Positions 1-6,540 of a DNA stretch of 64,000 nucleotides are shown here, one piece after another. Both the position numbers and the translations under genes were made by a program. The stretch is taken from assembly GCF_015561195.1 (NCBI RefSeq), contig NZ_JADMSU010000001.1:310001-374000 (forward strand), given 5' to 3'. The first letter of the stretch is position 1. Every line of letters starts with the position of its first letter. Origin of the DNA: Collinsella aerofaciens (GTDB lineage: Bacteria > Actinomycetota > Coriobacteriia > Coriobacteriales > Coriobacteriaceae). Below the pieces are notes generated by a model. The model worked only from the letters and a program-made list of their open reading frames with translations, was not told where the DNA came from and searched no databases.

Positions 1-800
1 TGGGCAACATAGACCCTGCCCTGCTTACCGCGTGCGAGCACCTCCAGCTGTTGCAACTGCAGACCGCGGGCTATGACGATTACTTGGCCGCCGGCACCGT
101 GCCAGCCGACGCTAAACTTTCCTGCTCGGTGGGCGCCTACGGCCAGGCCGTGAGCGAGCACATGTTTGCCATGGTCCTTTCCATGATGAAGCGCCTGCCC
201 GGCTATCACGACTTGCAGCGCGAGCATCGCTGGGAGGATTTGGGGCCGGTCACCTCGCTCAAAAACGCCAATGTGCTGGTGCTGGGCGCGGGCGATATCG
301 GCGGCCACTTCGCCACGCTCTGCCGCAGCATGGGTGCACACGTCCGCGGCATCAAGCGCCATCCGCTCGTCTACCCCATCGTGTTTGAGGACATGGACGG
401 CATGGACGCCCTGCCCGAGCGCCTGGCCGAGGCCGACGTCGTCGCATCCTTTATGCCCAGCACACCCGAGACCCGCGGCCTGGCGAACGCCGAGTTCTTC
501 GCCGCGATGAAGCCGGGCGCCTTCTTTGCCAACGGCGGCCGCGGCGATCTTGTGGTCACCGATGACTTGGTTGCCGCTCTGGAGTCGGGACATCTCGCCG
601 GCGCCGCGGTCGACGTCACCGACCCCGAGCCGCTGCCTGCGACAAGCCCGCTGTGGGATGCGCCCAACATGCTCATCACGCCGCACGTCTCGGGCTGGTT
701 CCACTTGGCCGCCACGCTCAATAACGTCGTCGACATCGCTGCGGAGAACCTGCGTCACCTACAGGCCGGCGAAACTTTACGTTGTTGGATCGAGCACTGA
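1..800 (+). CDS. D-2-hydroxyacid dehydrogenase, 5'-truncated by the window edge
   Basis: The frame is open from base 3 of the window, so the true start lies upstream and the TTG at 51 is not the start. The product is the NAD-binding and C-terminal part of a D-isomer-specific 2-hydroxyacid dehydrogenase, which interconverts 2-keto acids and D-2-hydroxy acids in the cytosol. A Rossmann motif VLGAGDIGGHF is followed by the three family catalytic positions: Arg in NGGRGDLV, Glu in DVTDPEPLP and His in ITPHVSG. The fingerprint after the Rossmann motif (RGIKRHP) does not settle NAD versus NADP. The substrate cannot be told from the sequence. A structured repeat element follows the stop codon directly. 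Confidence 0.88.
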   Translation, partial: GNIDPALLTACEHLQLLQLQTAGYDDYLAAGTVPADAKLSCSVGAYGQAVSEHMFAMVLSMMKRLPGYHDLQREHRWEDLGPVTSLKNANVLVLGAGDIGGHFATLCRSMGAHVRGIKRHPLVYPIVFEDMDGMDALPERLAEADVVASFMPSTPETRGLANAEFFAAMKPGAFFANGGRGDLVVTDDLVAALESGHLAGAAVDVTDPEPLPATSPLWDAPNMLITPHVSGWFHLAATLNNVVDIAAENLRHLQAGETLRCWIEH

Positions 801-804
801 TTTG

Positions 805-942
805 TTCCGGCGTTTTACCAAACGCCGGAACTGCTCGACGCTGCGAGCCCGTCTGGACGGCAATCTGCCTTTCAACTTCGGCGGCATGACCAGAAAGTCA
901 ATGCCGCCTTGTTTCAAGGCACCTTGCTCGCCCAGACGGGCT
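805..942 (+). ncRNA. Structured 3' element, copy G1 (homologous to 43798-43933)
   Basis: It begins 4 bases after the upstream stop codon. A first hairpin (805-830) has 8-bp arms around the loop TTTTACCAAA. Then comes CTCGACGCTGCG, then a long stem whose outer arms are 846-856 and 932-942, enclosing an inner hairpin with loop CAGAAA and arms GGCATGAC/GTCAATGCC. The copy at 43798 keeps the loop sequences and linker but has different, still complementary stem bases. I know no name for it. It may be a 3'-UTR RNA or a mobile hairpin repeat. Confidence 0.6.
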
Positions 943-1062
943 CTCGCTGACTTTTGTTCTACCTGCGGGGTCTGGCTGGCGCGTGCTCAGCCTGTGGGAT
1001 CTGCCTGATGTTGGCTCTGCCTATGGGCTCTCGCTGACTTTTATTCGACCTGCGGGATCTTC
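938..1062. repeat. Direct repeat pair, about 36 bp, offset 87 bp
   Basis: GGGCTCTCGCTGACTTTT at 938 recurs at 1025, and the similarity continues through a CTACCTGCGGG / CGACCTGCGGG segment. The first copy overlaps the end of element G1. The stretch between the dehydrogenase and the PIN gene holds nothing else that I recognise. Confidence 0.55.
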
Positions 1063-1068
1063 AAATCG

Positions 1069-1560
1069 CTAGAGCGTTGCTAAGTAATTTTTTGCGTCTT
1101 CTACACTCATTGCTGCGATGGGCGCATGCGAACAGAGCTTGATATCGTTGGTGACCAGGAGATCCGCTTGAGCACGTATCGCTGCCGCAATGATTAAATC
1201 GTCTTCGTAATCGCTATGGAGCTCACGCTGCCTGCTCGCCATCCATATGTCACTCAGGTCGCAGGGTACCGGCGTGGCAAGTTGCGACAACACGTCGAGG
1301 CAATCCCATGCAAGTGATGTCGACGCCACGGCGGCATCTTGGGACAGCGAGCCATGCTCGCGCCGATACCATGCCTTATGTTCGCTTGAAATCAAATAAA
1401 ACAGGTCTTTGGACGATGTCGCCGCATACAGCAAATCCACCTGCGCCGTGCATGCATCGCGTAAAAACTCAATCGTCACCGAACGACCACGTCGTGAGGG
1501 AATGAAGTAATCGAGCCACACGTTGGTGTCAACCAAGATGCGCTTTGGGGCCTCACTCAT
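1069..1560 (-). CDS. PIN-domain toxin (VapC-like RNase)
   Basis: This 163-residue protein is a PIN-domain endoribonuclease of the VapC type, expected to cleave RNA when freed from its antitoxin. The acidic metal-binding positions are visible: Asp in LVDTNVWLDYF near residue 11, Asp in SDYEDDLIIAAA near 118-121, and Asp in LLVTND near 137. It overlaps the upstream antitoxin gene by 8 bases, the usual arrangement for a translationally coupled toxin-antitoxin operon. At 163 residues it is a little longer than a typical VapC (about 130). The RNA target cannot be predicted. Confidence 0.85.
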   Translation of the reverse strand: MSEAPKRILVDTNVWLDYFIPSRRGRSVTIEFLRDACTAQVDLLYAATSSKDLFYLISSEHKAWYRREHGSLSQDAAVASTSLAWDCLDVLSQLATPVPCDLSDIWMASRQRELHSDYEDDLIIAAAIRAQADLLVTNDIKLCSHAPIAAMSVEDAKNYLATL

Positions 1561-1933
1561 AGAGCCAGCTCATCTCTTCGCCATAGCGCTCCGCATAGGC
1601 ATTCCGTTTGAGCTCTTCGTCGTCCGATGGCTGAGCCTTGACCATATCGATTCCCGAATCACGGCAAGCGGCAGCGAACAGCTTCGACCCCTGATCCATA
1701 AGCTCGAGCTTACGTTTGGCGGCCTTTTCGTGCTCGCGCTGTTCCGCCCGGGCACGACTGGGCAGCAGGATATCCTCGAGCGCACCGGGGCGATCGGCCA
1801 GCGACGCCGCAAGCTGCCAGAGCGCTCGCACCGCTTGGCTCGGCGTCATACCGGCCTTGGAGAGAGCGGCGTCCCCACTCCTTTTAAGATCGGCATCGAG
1901 ACGTACGTTGATCTGAGCGGCTGTTGTGGTCAT
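1553..1933 (-). CDS. RHH antitoxin, RelB/DinJ-like N-terminus
   Basis: This 126-residue protein starts with a short ribbon-helix-helix segment (AAQINVRLDADLKRSGDAAL, then a helix ending MTPSQAVRALW) of the RelB/DinJ type. A charged, probably flexible C-terminal half follows, which should wrap the toxin. A strong AAGGAGG ribosome-binding site precedes the ATG. It lies upstream of and overlaps the PIN toxin. RelB-type antitoxins more often partner RelE-fold toxins, so pairing with a PIN protein is a mixed arrangement. It probably represses its own promoter through the palindromes just upstream. Confidence 0.82.
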   Translation of the reverse strand: MTTTAAQINVRLDADLKRSGDAALSKAGMTPSQAVRALWQLAASLADRPGALEDILLPSRARAEQREHEKAAKRKLELMDQGSKLFAAACRDSGIDMVKAQPSDDEELKRNAYAERYGEEMSWLYE

Positions 1934-1956
1934 GACCCCTCCTTAATACTTCAAAA

Positions 1957-2004
1957 CTATCATAAAACTCTATGGTAGATACGTAAAGCATGTATAGCAT
2001 TTAC
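1957..2004 (-). promoter_or_regulatory. Promoter region of the PIN/RHH operon with two imperfect palindromes
   Basis: Upstream of the antitoxin start are CTATCAT/ATGGTAG arms (1957-1978) and an imperfect palindrome beginning GTAAAGCATG and ending GCATTTAC (1983-2004). Autoregulation by the RHH protein is inferred from the position. Confidence 0.45.
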
Positions 2005-2032
2005 AAGCATCAGCCGTACTCTGTACACAAAA

Positions 2033-2063
2033 AGCCGCCGAGGCACACTGCACCTCGGCGGCT
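2033..2063 (-). terminator. Intrinsic terminator after apeB
   Basis: An 11-bp perfect stem (AGCCGCCGAGG) with a 9-base loop is followed on the minus strand by a run of five T. It lies downstream of the minus-strand aminopeptidase gene. Confidence 0.8.
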
Positions 2064-2102
2064 ACGCATCACCAATCCAGTTCGGTTTCACCTTTTGCAT
2101 TC

Positions 2103-2150
2103 GCCCAGATAAAACCTGCCGAAATTAACATCCCTTTTTGGCAGGTTTTA
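2103..2150 (-). repeat. H-family hairpin repeat, copy 1, overlapping the apeB stop codon
   Basis: On the minus strand the TAA stop forms the first bases of the AAAACCTGCC arm. The arm pairs with GGCAGGTTTT and is followed by ATCTGGG. Related copies lie at 10061-10108, 42631-42677 and 61101-61148; the last also overlaps a stop codon. Confidence 0.65.
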
Positions 2151-3533
2151 GAGCTCCACGCTTTCGGCGCCGTTGATGGTTAGGTTTCGCTCGTAGAAGG
2201 CGGTGAGGGCGCGGATGGCGTACATAACGTCGCGCACGCCGCCGGTCTCGTAGCTCGAGTGCATGGCCAGCTGCGGCAGGCCCACGTCTACGGCGTGCAT
2301 GCTCGCCTGCATGTTCGACAGGTTGCCCAGGGTGGAGCCGCCGGCCATATCACTCTTGTTGGCGAAGGCCTGCGTGGGCACGTCGGCGTCATCGCAGATG
2401 GCCTGGAACACCGCGCGGCTAAAGGCATCGGTGCAGTAGTGCTGGTTAGCAGCTTCCTTGACGACGATGCCCCCGTTAAGCACCACCTGGTTGCGGGCAT
2501 CGCACTTCTCGGCATGGTTGGGATGCACGGCATGTGCGTTGTCGCAGCTCACGAGCATCGAGGCGGCAAGCGCGCGGTGGTACGACTCGTCGTCAAAGCC
2601 CAGCGAGCCGTTAATGCGGCGCAGCGCATCGGCCAAGAACGTCGACATGGCGCCCTGCTTGGTCTCGGAGCCAACCTCCTCGTTATCAAAGCAGCAAAAG
2701 ACCGAGACATCGTGCGCGTTCTCGGCACCCAAAAATGCCTGCAGAGAGGTGTAGGCGCATGCCAGGTCGTCGAGCTTGGGCGTCGAGATAAACTCATCGG
2801 CCCAGCCCCAAATGCGCGCATCCTGACGATTGACCAGGAACAGATCGCGGCCCAAAATTTGCTCGGGCTCAACGTCCAGTTCGTCGGCGATCAGAGCATC
2901 AAAGTCGCCCTGCTTAAGGTCACCGGCGCTGATGAGCGGGCACAGGTCGACGGCGCGGTTGGGCGCAAAGCCCTCATTAACGCCACGATTCATATGGATG
3001 GCAAGGCTCGGGATAATAGCGACCTCGCGCTCGGTGGAAAGCAGGCGGCTCTCAATACGGTCGCCTTCGCGTACCAACACGCGTCCAGCCAGCGCCAGCG
3101 GGCGATCGAACCAGGTGTAGTCGATCATGCCGCCGTAGGCCTCGGTGTTCAGGCGCAGCGTCTCGCCCGCGCCGTCGAGCTCGGGCACGGCCTTAACCTT
3201 AAACGTCGGCGAGTCGCTGTGCGACGCCGTCAGCTGAAAATGGTAGTCGCCGGCAACGCCGTCCTCGCCCCACGTCGCGGCCAGGTCCTCGCCCACCTTA
3301 AAGGCAACAACGCTCGAGGTGTTGCGCTGCGTGTAATAACGCCCGCCCGGCTCGATGTCCCACGCCGCATTCTCGGGCAGGTAGGTAAAGCCCGCCTCGT
3401 CGAGCTCGGCCATAATGGTCGCCGCCGTATGGAACATGCTGGGGCATGCCTCGATGAAGTCGATAAGGTCGTTGGCGGCCTCGATATCATCGGCCGTCAC
3501 ATGCGCGCGCTCGGGCGTTTCCTGATCCGTCAT
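2148..3533 (-). CDS. apeB: Aspartyl aminopeptidase, M18 family
   Basis: This 461-residue cytosolic zinc aminopeptidase removes N-terminal Asp or Glu from peptides. Family landmarks include TASHSDSPTFKVK (first metal-ligand His), CCFDNEEVGS (catalytic and metal Glu), and the late His region ending AMHSSYETGG. The frame extends 37 codons further upstream. The ATG at 3533 was chosen because a GGGGAG ribosome-binding site sits directly before it and the product then has the usual family length. The stop codon is embedded in an H-family hairpin repeat. Confidence 0.93.
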   Translation of the reverse strand: MTDQETPERAHVTADDIEAANDLIDFIEACPSMFHTAATIMAELDEAGFTYLPENAAWDIEPGGRYYTQRNTSSVVAFKVGEDLAATWGEDGVAGDYHFQLTASHSDSPTFKVKAVPELDGAGETLRLNTEAYGGMIDYTWFDRPLALAGRVLVREGDRIESRLLSTEREVAIIPSLAIHMNRGVNEGFAPNRAVDLCPLISAGDLKQGDFDALIADELDVEPEQILGRDLFLVNRQDARIWGWADEFISTPKLDDLACAYTSLQAFLGAENAHDVSVFCCFDNEEVGSETKQGAMSTFLADALRRINGSLGFDDESYHRALAASMLVSCDNAHAVHPNHAEKCDARNQVVLNGGIVVKEAANQHYCTDAFSRAVFQAICDDADVPTQAFANKSDMAGGSTLGNLSNMQASMHAVDVGLPQLAMHSSYETGGVRDVMYAIRALTAFYERNLTINGAESVEL

Positions 3534-3694
3534 GCTCTCCCCTTTCGCTGGGTTGATGGTCCCTTCCAGCATACCCCGCCGCGCCAGCGCTGCACTCTTC
3601 ATTCCGTGTTTAATCCCGCACCGCTCACCAAGTTGAGCCATCATGCCCGTGCACCTTTTGCGACAATTACGCTAACAGGACGAGAGGAGCCGTC

Positions 3695-4780
3695 ATGAAG
3701 CCACGTAACATTGCCATCGCCTGCGGTGTCGCGGGAGTCGCCGTCGGCCTTGCCGCTGCCACCGGTATCGTTTATCGCAAGCAAATCAAGTCCGCCGCGT
3801 CGCTCAAACGCTTGACCAGCTACGCGGATGGCTATGACCTGTACGCAATCGACATCGCCTACGACTACGATCTTGATCGCATCATCGCCGCTGGCGTGCG
3901 CGACGACCAGGCCTACATCGATGCCGTGGTGGCACAGGTGCTGCCCGGTGTGCCGGCGCATGTTCAGGCACCCCAGTTTGCCTGCAGCGCCTTTGTCGCC
4001 GTGGATGCCGAAGGTCGCGTGCGCACCGGTCGCAATTACGACTTTAAGGACGATACTTCGGCGCTGCTGGTGCGCAATCACCCACGCGGCGGCTATGCTT
4101 CCATCGGGTTTGCCGCCCTCAATAACCTGGGCGCCAACACTCCGCTTGACTCCATCACCGGACGCGCCGCGGCGTTGATGGGCCCGTTTGCCCAGCTCGA
4201 CGGTGTTAACGAATGCGGCGTGTCCATTGCCGTACTCACCCTGGATTCCAAGCCCTGTGACCAGGACACGCAACGCCCCGCCATCAATACCTCGCTCGCC
4301 ATCCGCCTGGTGCTCGACCGTGCCGCCACCACGCAAGAAGCTGTCGACCTGCTTTCCGCCTACGACATGCACGCCATGGCAGGACGCGATTACCACTTCT
4401 TTATCAACGACGCCGCCGGTGACGCGCGCGTAGTAGAGTGGGATCCGCGCGATCCGGACCGTGCTTTCAAAGCGACTCCTGTACGCCAGGTTACGAACTT
4501 CTACGCCTGCTATGGCGACGAAGTGCTGCCCAACCAAAAGAATGGCGAGCTGGGCCATGGTAAAGAGCGCGCCATCGCAATCGCCGATGTCCTTGACGCC
4601 CATGTCGGTGCCCAGGACGAGGCAGTCGCTTGGAAGGCCCTACGCGCTGCAGCGCAAGAACCCAATCCGAAAGACATCACCAGCAATACGCAATGGTCGG
4701 TCGTCTTTGACAATACCGAACCCGCCGCCGCCATTACGCTGCGCCGCCACTGGGGCGACGTCGACGCCTTCGCACTGTAA
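3695..4780 (+). CDS. Linear amide C-N hydrolase (choloylglycine hydrolase/acyltransferase superfamily), membrane-anchored
   Basis: This 361-residue Ntn-hydrolase-like protein has one N-terminal hydrophobic segment (residues 5-25), so it is probably anchored or exported. The candidate nucleophile is Cys97 in QFACSAF, followed by GRNYDF, the usual partner motif of the linear-amide hydrolase group that includes bile salt hydrolases and penicillin V acylases. In those enzymes the Cys becomes N-terminal after processing. Here a long N-terminal part precedes it, as in IPR029132-type proteins. A bile salt, N-acyl amino acid or peptide amide could be the substrate; the sequence does not decide. An AGAGGAG ribosome-binding site supports the start. 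Confidence 0.75.
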   Translation: MKPRNIAIACGVAGVAVGLAAATGIVYRKQIKSAASLKRLTSYADGYDLYAIDIAYDYDLDRIIAAGVRDDQAYIDAVVAQVLPGVPAHVQAPQFACSAFVAVDAEGRVRTGRNYDFKDDTSALLVRNHPRGGYASIGFAALNNLGANTPLDSITGRAAALMGPFAQLDGVNECGVSIAVLTLDSKPCDQDTQRPAINTSLAIRLVLDRAATTQEAVDLLSAYDMHAMAGRDYHFFINDAAGDARVVEWDPRDPDRAFKATPVRQVTNFYACYGDEVLPNQKNGELGHGKERAIAIADVLDAHVGAQDEAVAWKALRAAAQEPNPKDITSNTQWSVVFDNTEPAAAITLRRHWGDVDAFAL

Positions 4781-4817
4781 GGACCCAGGCTCGTCGACCT
4801 TACGCTCGCCTGACGTT

Positions 4818-4920
4818 GTTTACATTTCTATACGCTTGAGCTAACACGTTTTACCCCCGTATCAACAGTGTGCGGGGGTAAACTTATGCGCATGTTATAA
4901 CTTGCCCGGAAGGATTCATC
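4818..4920 (+). promoter_or_regulatory. pfkA promoter/leader with a palindrome
   Basis: TTTACCCCCG (4850-4859) and CGGGGGTAAA (4873-4882) form a perfect 10-bp inverted repeat just upstream of TATAAC (4895-4900), a plausible -10 box. The ribosome-binding site GGAAGGA precedes the ATG. The palindrome could be a repressor site or an mRNA hairpin. Confidence 0.45.
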
Positions 4921-6000
4921 ATGCTTAGGATCGGTCTTCTTACCAGTGGCGGCGACTGCCAGGCGCTCAACGCCACCATGCGCGGCATTGTCAAAACGCT
5001 TATGACCAATAGCGAAGAGCCTATTGAGATCTATGGTTTTGAGGACGGCTACCAGGGCCTTATCTACAGCCGGTTCCGCGTCATGACGCCCGCCGATTTT
5101 AGCGGCATCCTTACCCGTGGCGGCACCATCCTGGGCACGAGCCGTACGCCGTTCAAGCGCCTGGATATTCCCGAGGCCGACGGCGTCGAGAAGGTGCCGG
5201 CAATGGTCCACACCTATCATAAGCTGCAGCTCGACTGCCTGTTTATGCTGGGCGGCAACGGCTCCACCAAGACCGCCAACCGTCTGCGCGAAGAGGGCCT
5301 CAACGTTATCGCCCTGCCTAAGACCATCGATAACGACACCTGGGGCACCGAGCTGACGTTTGGCTTTACGAGCGCCATCGACGTCGCCACCAAGTGCATC
5401 GACGACATTCACACCACCGCTTCGAGCCACGGCCGCGTGTTCGTTATCGAGATCATGGGCCACAAGGTTGGCTGGATCCCGCTATACGCCGGCGTCGCGG
5501 GCGGCGCGGATGTCATCCTGATTCCCGAGATCCCCTACGACATGGATAACGTCATCAAGACCATCGAGCATCGCATGGAGACCGGCAGCCGCTTTACCAT
5601 CGTGGCCGTCGCCGAGGGCGCCATCTCCAAGGAGGATGCGGCGCTGTCCAAGAAGGAGTACAAGAAGAAGCTCGCCGAGCGCACGAGCCCGTCAATCGTG
5701 TACGACATCGCCAAGGAGATCGAGGCCCAGACCGGTCGCGAGACCCGCGTCGCCATCCCCGGTCACACGCAGCGCGGCGGCCAGCCCGACGCTCAGGACC
5801 GCATCTTTGCGACCCAGTGCGGCGTCGAGGCCGCGCTTGGCTGCCTGCGCGGCGAGTTTGGCTACATGATCGCCCTGTGCGATGGCAAGATGTGCCACAT
5901 GCCACTCGAGGAGGTCGCCGGCAAGCTCAAGTATGTCGACCCCCAGAGCGATCTTGTGCGCGAGGCCAAGGCATTGGGCATCAGCTTCGGCGACGAATAG
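4921..6000 (+). CDS. pfkA: 6-phosphofructokinase
   Basis: This 359-residue enzyme phosphorylates fructose 6-phosphate at C1 in glycolysis. It begins with the phosphate-binding LLTSGGDCQALNA and has the catalytic PKTIDNDT loop (residues 133-139) and MGHKVGW. The phosphoryl-donor markers are mixed. The GGNGS segment (111-115) has Gly at the position that is Gly in ATP enzymes and Asp in PPi enzymes, while the Lys in PKTIDND is the residue typical of PPi enzymes. The usual GGD Asp is Asn. Donor use (ATP or pyrophosphate) is therefore open. A single gene with its own promoter, followed by nested hairpin A. Confidence 0.92.
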   Translation: MLRIGLLTSGGDCQALNATMRGIVKTLMTNSEEPIEIYGFEDGYQGLIYSRFRVMTPADFSGILTRGGTILGTSRTPFKRLDIPEADGVEKVPAMVHTYHKLQLDCLFMLGGNGSTKTANRLREEGLNVIALPKTIDNDTWGTELTFGFTSAIDVATKCIDDIHTTASSHGRVFVIEIMGHKVGWIPLYAGVAGGADVILIPEIPYDMDNVIKTIEHRMETGSRFTIVAVAEGAISKEDAALSKKEYKKKLAERTSPSIVYDIAKEIEAQTGRETRVAIPGHTQRGGQPDAQDRIFATQCGVEAALGCLRGEFGYMIALCDGKMCHMPLEEVAGKLKYVDPQSDLVREAKALGISFGDE

Positions 6001-6023
6001 CCTCGGCCGGAACTGCTCTCATC

Positions 6024-6144
6024 GGAGGCCCCAGGGCTTACCTCCCAAATCGTCCTCGGACATGTCAGGACCCCGCTGCGCGCTTCGCGCGGCGGGGTCC
6101 TTCCGTCCTGCGGAAAGATTTGGGAGGTAAGCCCTGGGGCCTCC
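6024..6144 (+). repeat. Nested hairpin element A
   Basis: A perfect 28-bp outer stem (6024-6051 with 6117-6144) encloses an asymmetric internal loop with GTCCTC (6052-6057) on one side and TGCGGAA (6109-6115) on the other. Beyond it is an inner stem AGGACCCCGC/GCGGGGTCCT with a GCGC-CTTCG-GCG tip. It sits between the convergent pfkA and ABC permease genes, in sense orientation to pfkA. It shares only the internal loop and tip with elements C and D. It may act as a two-way terminator or a mobile palindrome. Confidence 0.7.
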
Positions 6145-6204
6145 TGCGGTAACTGGAGGGGCCAAGACTATTCGTCTTCTTGCTGCGGATGCCTGGTGTA
6201 GGAT

Positions 6205-6415
6205 GCGGCGTGCATTTTTGGGAGTATTCAGCAGCCGAGGGTGCCTGCATACTGGATTTTGGGCGAAAGGCAGGCACCATGGGCCGCATCCTGTAAAAAA
6301 CGAGCGGCTCTAGAGACGTTTGGGCTCAGAATCGGAGCTTTCAGCGCAGTTTTGCACTCCCGCCCCCGCGCCCGCGGACTCCGGGATGCTGAATACTCCG
6401 GAATTTGCACGCCGC
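6205..6415. repeat. Imperfect 29-bp inverted repeat with internal hairpin
   Basis: Arms 6205-6233 and 6387-6415 match at 25 of 29 positions (outer GCGGCGTGCA, inner GAGTATTCAGCA). Between them GGTGCCTGC (6240-6248) pairs with GCAGGCACC (6270-6278), and AGGATGCGGC (6200-6209) can alternatively pair with GCCGCATCCT (6283-6292). No convincing gene is present in 6001-6540. It could be a decayed mobile element or a structured RNA. Confidence 0.5.
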
Positions 6416-6540
6416 CCCCTGGGGTACCCGTGGGCAAAAAGCAACCACTCAGCCGAAATATGCATCCGGCGGGGCGGTTTATACAAAAAGGCGGTTGTGG
6501 ACGCGTCAACGGCTCGCTAGAACTTGAATCCCAGAACAGG

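Noticed and set aside
3641-4603. A 320-codon minus-strand open frame over the C-N hydrolase gene
   Set aside because: The plus-strand frame has a signal anchor, a catalytic Cys motif and a good ribosome-binding site; the other frame has none of these.
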